64,000 nt of DNA, taken from NCBI GenBank assembly GCA_022225965.2, contig JAKJXP020000014.1, positions 372,001 through 436,000 on the forward strand, read 5' to 3'. The translations under genes were made by a program, and so were the position numbers. Under the pieces are notes generated by a model. The model was given only the letters and a program-made list of their open reading frames with translations. It was not told where the DNA came from and did not search any database. Each line of letters opens with the position of its first letter. Positions within the stretch are counted from its first letter, which is position 1. The stretch is from Diatrype stigma (taxonomy: Eukaryota; Ascomycota; Sordariomycetes; Xylariales; Diatrypaceae). This document shows positions 46,591-58,005 of this stretch, one piece after another.

Positions 46591-48166
46591 ATGTCGCCCG
46601 AGCCCGCGGCCAAGCCCGCCGCCCTCGTCACGGCGGGCAGCGCCGGCCTCGGCGCCGCCGCGGCCCGCCTCCTCGCCCGGAACGGGTACCGCGTCGCCGT
46701 GAACTACCACAGCAACGCGGAGCGGGCGGAGGCGCTGGTCCGGGAGCTGCAGCAGCAACATCAGGAGGAAAAGGACTTTGTCGCCATCCGCGCCGACCTC
46801 GGAAGCCGTGACGACGTCGTCCGGCTCGTGCGCGAGACGGTCGAGGGATTCGGCGGGCGGCTTGATGCGGTTTTCTCGTGAGTCTCTTGGGGATGCACTG
46901 TTCTTCTTTTTTATCACTGTGTTTTATGGTTCATGTCTCTCTTTCGCCCTTCTCTGTTTCACGTGGCTGAATCGTTGGCACTGGAGTCTGTTCCTTGTTC
47001 GTCTGTATGTCTGTTTGTAGGCTTGTTTATTAGGGTTTGATCGGTCGGTCGGTTTCTACCGGTCCCCTTTTCAAACCCCCTTATCAAGCAGATTTAGGGG
47101 GGTGCCGTCTCTTCTCACCACGTTTCTCTTTATGGAAGGAGAGAGGAGGTAGGGGAGGTGATCGTTTAGTCATTTCAGGTCATGCTCCTGAGAAAAGGAG
47201 AATAACCACCCCCTTAACTAACATGGAAAAACTTGCGAAAAAAAAAAGCAATGGCGGCTGGACACGGTACCGGGGGTTCACGAGCATTGACGACAACGCA
47301 CACGACGACGACTGGGACCGCGCCTTTGCCGTCAACGTCAAGTCGCACCTCTGGCTGCTGCAGGCGGCGAAGCCGTACCTCGAGAGCGCGCCCGGCGGCG
47401 GTGCCTTCGTCTCGACAGCATCGCTGGCTGGTGTTAGTGTCAGTGGGAGCTCGTTGGTGAGTGGACGTTTTCCACCTCAAGGTTTGACTGTGGTTTATTT
47501 ATTTTTTTATCTACTTTTTCTCGTTGCTCCTTCACTTCTTCAGTTGAACAAGGGGGTGATGAGAGGAGGGGGGCAGTATTTGATACGATAATTATGGGTT
47601 ACAATGTGCTAACGTGCTATTTTTCATGATGCTCTCTAGGCCTACGCCGTCACGAAGGCCGCTCAGATTCACCTCTCTAAATGCCTTGCGTCCATGGCGG
47701 CGCCGCATATCAGCGTGAATTGCGTATCACCCGGTCTACTACTCACTGTAAGGCAGCAACTCGTCTAACCACCCCCACCCCCTTTTTCCCGTCCCTCAAC
47801 TAGAGCAAGTTATGGATGGTAGTCGAACCCGGTGTGCAAAGGGGACTTTTGCTAACATAGTGGCGTACCTAATCTTTCAACACTCTCTCAGGATTGGGCC
47901 GCGAGATTCTCAGATGAAGAGAAGGAGGGCCACCGCCAGAAAACTAAGCTTAAGCGCATCGTGACCGTCGAAGACGTCGCCGAGCAGGTCTTCACGTTCA
48001 TTAAGACGAGAAGTATGACGGGTGTCAAGTATGTCATGTCTTATGTGCTCCCCCTTACCCCCATACCAATTGTTCTGTATGAAGGGACTTGGCAGGAAGT
48101 GTTACATAGGGGGCTGCTAACGGTTTGTGCGGTAGTGTGGTCATGGATGCTGGATACACGCTATGA
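46591..48166 (+). CDS. Short-chain dehydrogenase/reductase (256 aa, 5 exons)
   Basis: Exons 46591-46877, 47249-47456, 47640-47747, 47892-48028 and 48136-48166 total 771 nt in frame. It is a classical single-domain SDR of standard length with a Rossmann fold. The cofactor loop reads TAGSAGLG (14-21), a conservative variant of TGxxxGxG. N38 and H40 after the second strand (VAVNYHSN) leave NAD or NADP preference open. The catalytic Ser is S154 (STASLAG) and the catalytic pair is Y167-x-x-x-K171 in YAVTK, with the usual 13-residue spacing. The strand-4 motif NNAG is replaced by SNGG. The end VVMDAGYTL is the usual SDR closing strand. Exon 1 has extreme third-position GC. Intron 1 (371 nt) ends in an A-run acceptor. 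Substrate unknown. Confidence 0.92.
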
Positions 48167-51100
48167 GGACGGCTAGGGGGTTGGAATTAGCTGGAGAGGA
48201 TACTTCCTTCATATCCATTCAGGAGAATTCTACAAGCTACTAAAAGCCAGACCATGCTTGCGTATGGGTTATGATTGTAGGTTTCGAGGCGAGAGATAGT
48301 GCTCTTGTTGGAAGCATATCAGCGTTCCTTATGCCAAGGGCCAAGAAGAGTTATTAAGTCAGGGAGACAGTAACAATATTCCTGGATCCTTCCGTGTTAT
48401 AAAGTCATCCATCCTCTCGCCGCCCTCTTGCTTCTGGCAAAGTACATAGTTTTGATGACCGGAACATATGGCAATGTATCTTCACACTTAAAACCAACAG
48501 CATCATAGATGTCACCCTGACTTAACAGATAGTGACTGGACTTGCGTAGCTCCCACCAACGACCCACATGTAACTCCGATCTGAACTTGGCAATACAAGC
48601 TATTCCGCTGCTATTCCGCTGCTAAGCTTCTGCTAAGCTTTACGGGACCAATCGTGCGTTGTGGGCGTTGATATGAGATCTAAGCGCATAGGTATAGGGG
48701 TGGCACGACACTCATTTTCTAAAACGCAGTAGTGTATAGAAAAGACTATTGGATATATTATATAACAAGGCCATACACCAAAGCTTGGTGAGGAGCATTG
48801 AGGTTGGGACAAGGGGAAAGGGCTGTCCCTACCTATATAGATGTCCTCCTTGTTTCTCAATGCTGTTGGCCTATCACTGAGCGCCCGCCAGCGCCCAGTG
48901 TGCCTCAGGAATATCCCTAGCTACCATCTTTACCACAGTACCCCGGGAACCTACGTGGTAATGTGATGGCTAATATACGGCGGGCCTATAGACTACCTTG
49001 ACACTATACTAATCTTGCATGGCTGTCATTTCACTATATCCACCATTGTAGACCCTCTTGTGGCAGACGAGGTACTAGGAAGGCCGGACTTCTTGGCATG
49101 ATGTTCTTTGGCTCTGCTGGGTAGTTCAGAGGATGATCCAGCCTGCCGAATATTGCCGTTAGGAGTACACCGTTGGCCGTACACGGGAGAACATTGGCTA
49201 GAACCAGCATCGTGTATCCCTACCCAGACCGCCCAATGATACCCGCTGCGAAATGTAGCTTCCGAGATGGCTAAGAGATACTTGATGACCTGGTAGAGGG
49301 GCTCAATAGTTATTGAATTGGCTATCCTGTCATGTTTGGTAACAAGGACTGGGTGATTATGAGAACACTCTATGCTTTGCGTGTTTGAAACGTACGAGGT
49401 GATTGCCGAAGGGATCCAGCTCCGAGTGTATATATAAAACTCGGCGATATTGATGATAATAGTAATGCCTGTGATCTCGATCCTCCAAGCAAGTGATGAC
49501 GACGTCAGCTCAGTACGTTGACGAGAGGACAACGACGCTGACCCAGACCACCCAGAGGAGCACGGAATTTCATCACAGCATGGCATACTGCCAAGAGCCC
49601 CTCTGGACCTACCATCTCGGGTCTGTACCTACTAATTATTGTCATTACCCTCCTGCTACAAGTGTCAACGGGCTATACATCCGACACCCATCAGCCGCCG
49701 GCCGCAGCTGCCGTGCCCCAGAACTACTGAGATCCTCGGGAGCTATCTAGACATGGGATTACGCAATCCCCGCGTGGGCAACCACGTAGTATACAGTTGA
49801 AAGGATTGGCCTAACGCTCCTGGAGCAAGCCAAGAAATGCTAAAGACTCAAGCCTTGTCAAGCTTTGGGGAGGGGGGCGGCATCATCCTTGATCTGTTCC
49901 CAGTTCGGACAACCCTGGCTACCGTCTAGCTAGGTTAGTCCGGGGTATTCGCAGCCTCGGTACATACATATGTAGGACGACGACTCACTGGATGATATAT
50001 AGTGGCAGTTTGTAGTCTAGGGATGCGGTCACGATGCAGCAGGGGAATTCCGCGTGAGTGAAGGGGGGCGTAGTAATGACAAATCCGAAATTGATCGCTG
50101 TGGTCTTCGAATAGCGACCTATCTGATGAGCAGCCGAGTGACCGTCTTATGCACTGCGACTCACACATGCCTCTCAAATGGGTAATTAGCATGCTCTGCA
50201 ACTCCCGTCAAGAGGGGAGGACTATGCTCCATGGCGGTGGACTAGATACTCGGTGCATAGGAAGGCTTTGATCAGTCTCGACCGACCAGGTCTTTTGCTA
50301 CGCTGACCGGTAACCTGATCTCCCGTAAGAAGCAATATGGATAGCAACTTTCGCTAAGTCTCGAGTGAATTGTCTTCTTCTATGCCATTGAAGAATCCCT
50401 GTCTCCCATCTCGTCTGACAGTTGTACGATTCTTCGACTTGTAGCAAGCAGTTCACCATATATGCCCGTTGGACCGGAACATATATCGGAAGATCTGAAG
50501 AGTACTATAACATACCCCATACATTCTGTGCTCGACCTAGAGAGGTAGTAAGCCCGCTCTCGAGTAAAATGACGAGTCCAGACGAGCCGGCCAGTCTCTG
50601 TCCAACAGAATCAGACATGATGTAGGGTATGGCATGTTATGGTAAGGTATCGATGGCATGGTGTTTTGCAGTGAACATCAGGGCCGATTAACGCTAGGCT
50701 GTGCCAAGAGTTATAAAGAGGGATCTAAGTCGCATCGTCTGCGGAGGGCCACTACATCCCTAACGCGTGCGTACGTACGCATCTATAGAAACAGACAGTA
50801 ATTTGCCTTTCTGAGAGGGTATCCGTAATGGCTGGGTAGGGGTTCAACATGCGGCGACCCAGCTGGAATTCCGAAGTGTGTAGTCTAGATGTGATTTGGT
50901 TCCGAGATCCAACCTTGAACCCCCTCCCCCTTGACGCATTCGTCGCCTACGGTTGAGTAAGATACTCGGCCTTACTATGTAGTACTCCACGCTTGAGCAG
51001 AAAGGCAGCTGGGTTTCTTTCCGATCGAGCCCTCGGGCTCCTCTGCCATCTACTTATACCTCGGTGATACTCCCCTGCTTATGCTGCTCTGGTTACCTGG

Positions 51101-51558
51101 CAGCCCTGGATCGTGGGATATCTCGCAGGCCGAGGCTATCAACTAGTCTACTGCTACTATGTAGGCATGTAAGTAGGTACTTGCACTAACAACCGCGTAG
51201 CTACAGCAGACTAGTCGTCCGGCCCTTATCAAGTATCTCGATGCGCACGTGTCATTCGTCCTAGGACCCTGGACGGTTCTATTTGGGGCAAAGAAGGCTC
51301 TGCTCGATGTGGAGCATTCTCCGAATCATGGATCTCATCCTGGGAAGAAAACCCACCGGCAACGTAACAGGCCTGAAGAAAAGACCCCTATGAGCCTGAG
51401 GGACGCGTGGCTACCGCTACTCTACCGCTCGATATGCCGCCGGCTGTGCTGGACGGCGTGGACGGGCGCTCAAGCTCGGGCGAGTCAGGGAGCGACGTCC
51501 CACACTTTGGAGAATTAATCACCCCGACCAGCCGGGGGGGTCCGCAAGGCGACGCAAC
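48167..51558. other. Long intergenic region, no supported gene
   Basis: A short repeat of GCTATTCCGCTG and GCTAAGCTT units lies at about 48599-48641. A 186-codon minus-strand frame with ATG at 49586 has ordinary composition but no motif or exon partner. A plus-strand frame near 51249-51518 is equally featureless. Confidence 0.5.
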
Positions 51559-51690
51559 TATTGACTATTGACTATTGACTGTCGAGTGAGTCAGTCCGTG
51601 TCGGTGCAGGAGTGCGTGCAGGAGTGCGTGCAGGAGTGCAGGATAATACAGGAATGAACAATTTCAGATTTCAGATTTCAGATTTCAGAG
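51559..51690. repeat. Cluster of three unrelated short tandem repeats
   Basis: Three blocks lie within 130 bp: CTATTGA units (about 51559-51580), GTGCAGGA units (about 51605-51640) and AGATTTC units (about 51665-51688). Each has three or more copies. Confidence 0.8.
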
Positions 51691-53206
51691 TTGTTGGCTC
51701 ATCTCGGTACCCGGTCAAGCGGTCGTAGTCCTCGTGGAACATCGCAGACGCAGGTGCTGGGTGTGTTACTGCGTCGGTGATAGGTTCGGTACCTACAGCA
51801 GATACCTGGTGGGAGATCAATCTATTCTGGGCACGACACAACTGCGGTATGAAGCGAGATATGTATGTACATACATATAGGTACATACATACATACGTAC
51901 ATACATGTGGTTGAGTCGCTCTCCTCAGCCGCGCAACAGGCTGAGGGCAAGGAGCTTTGGGGTTTCGCACTGATGGATGACAGGGCTTATGGGTATGCAG
52001 TGCCGGTGGGTGCCGCTAGTTACATACATGTAGGTTGGGTCGGTTTAAGGAGACTGCTAGCCTGCTAGCCTGCTACATAGGTAGACCTAGTGGCTGTACT
52101 ACATAGACCTGGCAGCCCTGGTAATCTCAGTGTTGGATTATGCAGCATGCTACAGGTATGTATGTATGTGTGTATGTATGTACCCTACCGCCTACCATAG
52201 CGGCCATAGCAACGGAGCAGTCCCGGAGCAGGCCTACTATACCTAGGTAGCGTCTACCATAGCTACCTCAATAGCTACACGCATACGTAAGATGCCTCCT
52301 ATAGATGTAGTAGGCATGTCATCCTGTCATCTATGCGTTATCTGGCGTTCAAGGTTTGGCCGGCACGGGAGCCAGGCCAAGCCTGGCAGCCCTAGCCCCT
52401 GGCAGCCTGGGTAGGGTTACTGGGTTGAGTTTCTCACCAGGCCTACTTCGTACATAGCAACATAGCATCTCCATCTCCATAGCATGGCACATCTATAGGC
52501 AAGTAACTATACATAGTTACTTATATACCTACGTAACCACTATGGTAGAAGACATGTAGCCAGGTCGAGGCCTCGTTCTTATTGCCCCGCGGTTCTGATC
52601 GACCTACCCGATCTGTATCTTTCTCGGGTCCTGGGTGTCCTGGGTATCCTGGGTGTCAACGAATGGTAACGAATGGTAGGTATGCGGTCCTAGGTATACG
52701 GTCCTAGGTATACTTCGTACACAATTTCCCTTAGTAGCACGGCAGTCTACGACGGATCGATGCATGGCCCTCTTCGACGATGCTTCAGGGCTGAGGTCCT
52801 CTTCCCTTACCCACTCTGATTACGTTGCGTCTCCTCGCTAACCCTGACTAAAAATATAGTCGAGAACAAATAGAGAGGCTTGAAGCAGTTTCTGGGTAGC
52901 AGCAAGGGTGTTCTTATATGATCTCCCCGCTGGCAAGTTCTTAACGAGCCGCGTTGCCGTCGCTTGGAATCAATATTATCTAGCGTATGATGATATTTCG
53001 GCTCTAAAGGGGGAAATCTGATGTTGAGAATGCCTGTATTGGTGCTGCATCGTTCAATATAAGCAGCAGAACTGCAAAACCTACGGGATATTATTCTGTG
53101 AAGCGGTAGCTGGATGCCCAGCCGAGCTGCTTTCCGATTAGCGCGGCTGGAAATGACTAGGCCTGCCGTTCAGTTATAGGATAGGAGACGTTTGAGCTAC
53201 TACATC
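51691..53206. other. Intergenic and upstream region of the zinc-finger gene
   Basis: TACA/TATG repeats occur at about 51858-51906 and 52157-52182, and a TACCTAGGTA palindrome at 52240-52249. No gene is seen. The last few hundred bases presumably hold the promoter of the downstream regulator. Confidence 0.5.
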
Positions 53207-56200
53207 ATGTCTGCATCGTCGGGTTCGCGCTTCCTAGCAGATATCGCCTCCGAACAGGACCCCTTGGGCTTTGCCGCTCATGGTCAGAGTAGCACCGCCG
53301 GACCTTCGCAGAGTCAACAACGATCTCCCTCGCAACATGGCACAACGGCATCGTCATCATCGACTACGATGCCGCCGTATGGCCTGGCTCAGAACCCATC
53401 CAGCGCCGCGAGCCACTCCCTATCAGGAAATCTATACCAGTGCGCCGACTGCAAGAAGCGGTACTCTCGCCCCGAGCATCTCGCCCGGCATATTCAAACA
53501 CGTCAGTCAACGCCCGGAGACCTGTTTCTCGTCTGCTGTCTCTTTTCAGGCCTGCTCATCATCTATCTGTCTGCCTCATGTGTCGAGAAAGAATGTTTCT
53601 GCGGATCGCTTGAAAACAGGCCTGATTATTGGAACCGAAGCGTTTATCCCCCACCGTCGTTTCGGGAGCGACTGACACGTGCAGCTCTCTAGATACGTTA
53701 GGAAAGAGGTTCACCTGCCAAGTTTGCGGCAAAGCCTTCGCCCGTGCGGACCTCCTGAAACGCCATGCCGCCAACCATGCCAACGACCATGATAGCACCA
53801 AGAGGCGCCGCCGCGTGGATTCGTCCCCGAGCGCGGGTCGCGTATCGCATGCCTGCCGCGCTTGTGCTTCAGCCCGCGTCAAATGTGAAGAGTTCAAACC
53901 ATGCTCACGTATGTATCCCATGAACAGTTCCCCCGACGTGTTGAGTTCATTTCATGCGGCTATCCTAGCCGAGGTTGCATCTTCAGTTACGGGTGTGAAG
54001 GCTGCTTTGAGGGGAAGGGAGGGAAGGGGGTCGCAGAGCTCAGAATCTCTCTGGGTATGCTAACGTCACCATAGGATGCAGAACTCGTAACCTGACCTGC
54101 GAATATGCTTCACCGGAGGCTGGGTCATCAGCAGCAATGCATCTCCTTCATCTGCCTGCCAACCCGCAAACCACACCCCCTTATAGCGCAGTGCCAGGCG
54201 TACCACAAGCGGCAACTTCGACGATGCTTCGTAATGAGGCTCATCCCACGATACCACCGACGTTCAGCGAAAGCCTAGATCTCGAGTCGACGATCACCAA
54301 ATCCGAAGAGGATCAGTCGCCTACTTCTGCTATCTTAAGCCAACGTATGTTTATGATTTCCTATATTTCGTCAAGTTCCAACATTGAAGGGATTCGTGAT
54401 GCCTGCTCTTTACTGGGATTGTGTATAATAGACATTATATCATAATGTCAGGAGCGAGTGACGAGTATAAAGCTTCGATGTGTCAAACTTTGGAAGATCC
54501 GACGAAATCTGAAAGAAAAGGGGTAAAAATGACCAGAGCGGAGATTTTAACGAATACGAGGTCCCGCTACGGATTAACCGGATCTGGTTTTGAGACCGTC
54601 ACCATGCACTACCTTCTATAATATCGATCAACTCAGGGGCGACTAACAGCTACTAGACACATTTGACACGCCTGGATACGATCCCAATATGAATGTTGCA
54701 CGCTTGCCATTCTCAAATTTCCTGCGTGACGTTATATATGAGCCAGAGCAAGGCCAAGCCACCCAAGGGCAGGGGATAGGGGTTTTGGATTACTGCGACA
54801 ACATCAATTACGAACTTAACGAATTCGACTTTGGGATGCTTGGCCATTGGCATACCGAAGGGGCGGGGGATCGACCTCCTGCGGCACAATCAGCATCTCC
54901 TCAAACCGATCACTCAGCAGTAGACGCAGATCAGATGGGACACACACTGGCTAAGATATGGCTGGACTCGCCCTGGAGATGGGTCCCCGATAAGCGCGAC
55001 CATAGGTTTGTCGAAGCTGGAAACCTGCCGTTGCCGTTGAGAGACATCGCAAGCCAACATTTTCAGGAGAGCCAGCAGCAGGTTGACCGGGTGGTACCAG
55101 GCACCCTAAATTTATCGAACCGCGATGAGATTCTCTCGACAGTTTTGGCTATGTGCCAGAATAGTCAGATGAGGGCTCGTGTTGCCTCTTCTTTCCCATC
55201 AGTTGAGATGGTGGACATACTGACTCGTAAGTCAATCCCATGTCCTCCAGTTCTTTTTATATTCTTGTTTTTATCTTTATTTCTCTGTCTACATCCACCC
55301 TTCACAACCGTGTGTACTGTCTATATGGTATTGATAGAGTGGCTGCTGAAATATAAATTTTCAGATGGGTTTTTGGCGGCGCACATTGGCTCGGTGGACT
55401 CGTTCATTCACATGGGTACATTCACGCTTAATGAACAGCGCCCTGAATGGTTAGCTACTGTGACAGCAGCTGGTTCAGTAATGACCCCGGTGCCCATACT
55501 GAGAAGGTTCGGATTTGCCATCCAAGAAGCAGTTCGTAAGTGCAGACAACAAATGAAGTGCCCTGATGAATACGGCTGACATGCTGGGTCTCTAAAGGTC
55601 AAGCCATATATCTAAAAGTAAGGATTACGGCCAAGGCTCTGCACACGTTGCCGACTCGCCCTGGTGGAAGACTTGTACTAACTTGCTCATAGTTCGAGGA
55701 TGACAATGCCAATGTTCGCGATCTTGGGCTCGTACAAGCTCTGGTCCTAGAACAGGATATTGGTATCTGGAGCGGGAACCGTCGGAAAATGGAGATCTCC
55801 GAGTCGCATTCACTAGCTCCCGTCAATGTATGCCTAGTAGCCCTTTGATTCGAGTATTTCTGCTAACCAAAAACCCCTCAAGATGATGCGGTATCGAGGA
55901 AGATACCACCGTTCTTCCTATCCCATCATATCGGTCGACCCGGGGGATGAAGGGGAAGTCCTCGAAGAGAAGTGGAAGCAATGGTGCGAAAATGAGTCAT
56001 GGAAGAGGTATGTTTTGGAGAGAGAAAACTGCTGTTAGAGAAATTACGTTAACAAGTCGACTAGGCTGGTGTTTCATTGTTACTTGCGTGATGCGCAGAT
56101 CTCCATGACAAAATCAACAACTCCCGTGATGTCGTACGCGGAGTTGACTCTCCCCCTTCCCGAAGCTAAGGAGCTGTGGTTGGCCAAAACCTCCAAGGAG

Positions 56201-57112
56201 TGGAAGAGTCAGTTCCTGTTACGGTCAGCTGGCCAAAGCAAGCGGACACCGTCCCTCGGCGATCTAATACATGACATCACTTTATTGTCGGCCAACCACC
56301 AACGGTTAGACACACAATATGTAATCTCTATTTACCTGCATGGCTACTGGAGTCTCATATCGGAATGGCGGCGGCTATGCGTTGTTCACAGGTCCAATAC
56401 CTTTTCGGACAGTTCCCAGGACGGACCCAACCTACTTCTCAATTTGCGGCACCAAGAACTATGCAAAAACTTGAGAAAATTCCAGAACGACTGGTACGCG
56501 GTCCATTCGCCAAAGGAAGCCCTGTTGCTGAACCTGGATTTCATGAACCTTTACAGCTCCCTCAACGACCTTCAGGTGTTTACGGGGAAGGAGGGAGAGG
56601 AGCAGGCCCGGCAAATATACCCCACCCTTCAGTCTTGGGCCGAAAGCACAGATGGCCGTCAGAGCGTATGGCATGCGGGCCAGATCCTGCGGCAGGCCAA
56701 AGCGTTCCCACCGGGGCACCTTAGAGAGTTCTATGCCATCGCAGTATATCAGGCCACCTTGACGATATGGTCGTATAGCGTGGTCACGCGTACAACGAGA
56801 AACCAACCGGTCATGAACACGGGATCTCGGGAGGAAATTCTATATCTCGACGACATCGAGTCGGCCGGCGTACAGCAGTTCATCAGCTATGGGCAGGGCC
56901 GGCCTGCCATCCGAGGACCTCTGCCCAAGGGCAACCATCAGCGGTATGTCGAAGCGAGCCTCGACGACCCGAGATCATGCATGAGCATCTCCGTAGATAT
57001 CATCCGGGCGAACTGCAGCTCGGGCAAGGACATACTGGCGCCCGTCGTGGAGAATCTCTGTCAGTTGATCAATCAGCTGGGGAATGCGGCATGGGCTATA
57101 GGCCTCGGATGA
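53207..57112 (+). CDS. C2H2 x2 + Zn(II)2Cys6 fungal transcription factor (949 aa, 9 exons)
   Basis: Exons are 53207-53501, 53693-53908, 54075-54344, 54657-55226, 55365-55535, 55598-55617, 55693-55827, 55883-56007 and 56065-57112 (2850 nt in frame). Three DNA-binding modules sit in tandem. The first C2H2 finger has C79/C82/H95/H99 and the second C107/C110/H123/H127, sharing the HIQTH-T linker. A binuclear cluster follows with C153-x2-C156-x6-C163-x5-C169-x2-C172-x6-C179. Each finger is interrupted by or adjoins an intron. A Ser-rich N-terminus precedes them, a basic KRRRR lies between, and the ~700-residue C-terminal part matches the fungal-specific regulatory (middle homology) region style. 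It is presumably a nuclear regulator with unknown targets. Exon 6 is a 20-nt microexon. Intron 3 (312 nt) is unusually long, so a missed small exon there is possible. Confidence 0.91.
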
Positions 57113-58005
57113 ACGAATACTTAAGGCTCTCGCCATAGCAAGAGGCAAAGAAAAGAAAGAATAACCCAATGATGAGCGTGTAAGGCAAGGCTGCGATGTT
57201 GTATACGATGGGATGACGAGAAGATGATGTATCGATGTAATTGGGATCAAGATGCACACAATATAAGGGGTTTGGAAAGGGGTCGGCCATAACTCAAGTG
57301 AGTATACACGGAACTGGCGGGTTTTGGGCTCAGATAGAAAGTTCTTTTCCTTGCGATACCCCAAATCAATATATAGGTACAATACCTACCTACATACATA
57401 TATAAAGGAGTTTTCATACCATGTTGATGTTGATGTCTAGCACTCGAAACAATTTGGACGTGATGTTACTATGTACGTAGGTACTAAGTAAATACTATTA
57501 TTGATAAACCCAAAATATATACTTACCTGAGGTCAGCTCTGATGTCATCCGATTGATCATCTTTCAGAGCTGGTTCAGAGCCCCCACGTGTCCCGCAATT
57601 TTAGCTCAACGTTTGACAGGGTTTTGACCCGGCTTTTCCGCACATACGTAAGTAGTTAGCGAACCAGCCGAACTAGACTAGTCCCTACATACTGCAGCCC
57701 GTGCTGCCTTATTACCTCCCTGTTACCTTCCATAACCCGACATACGGGTAAGCTTACCTAACAGCACTCTTCGATAAACTCGTACCTGTAGCGTCTCATA
57801 AACACAGGACTCTACATTGTTACTTACGGCTTGGTGTAATATACTGGCATTTCAAGCCCACATAATCCTTCGCCTACTATATCATCTTTAGCGATGGGGA
57901 TCTGAGTGGACGTCGGACGTTGGTTGAAAAAGGACACCACCCTACGTTGTCCTGATCTTGACGGCCTGACCCAACGTGACTTCACGTTGAGAGGAGTCAC
58001 CGACC
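57113..58005. other. Intergenic, no supported gene
   Basis: The 3' flank of the regulator and the upstream region of the hydrolase, AT-leaning, with no gene. Confidence 0.55.

Noticed and set aside
49026..49586. 186-codon minus-strand frame with an ATG
   Set aside because: It has no recognisable domain, signal peptide or membrane segment and no exon partners, and it lies in a long gene-free stretch.
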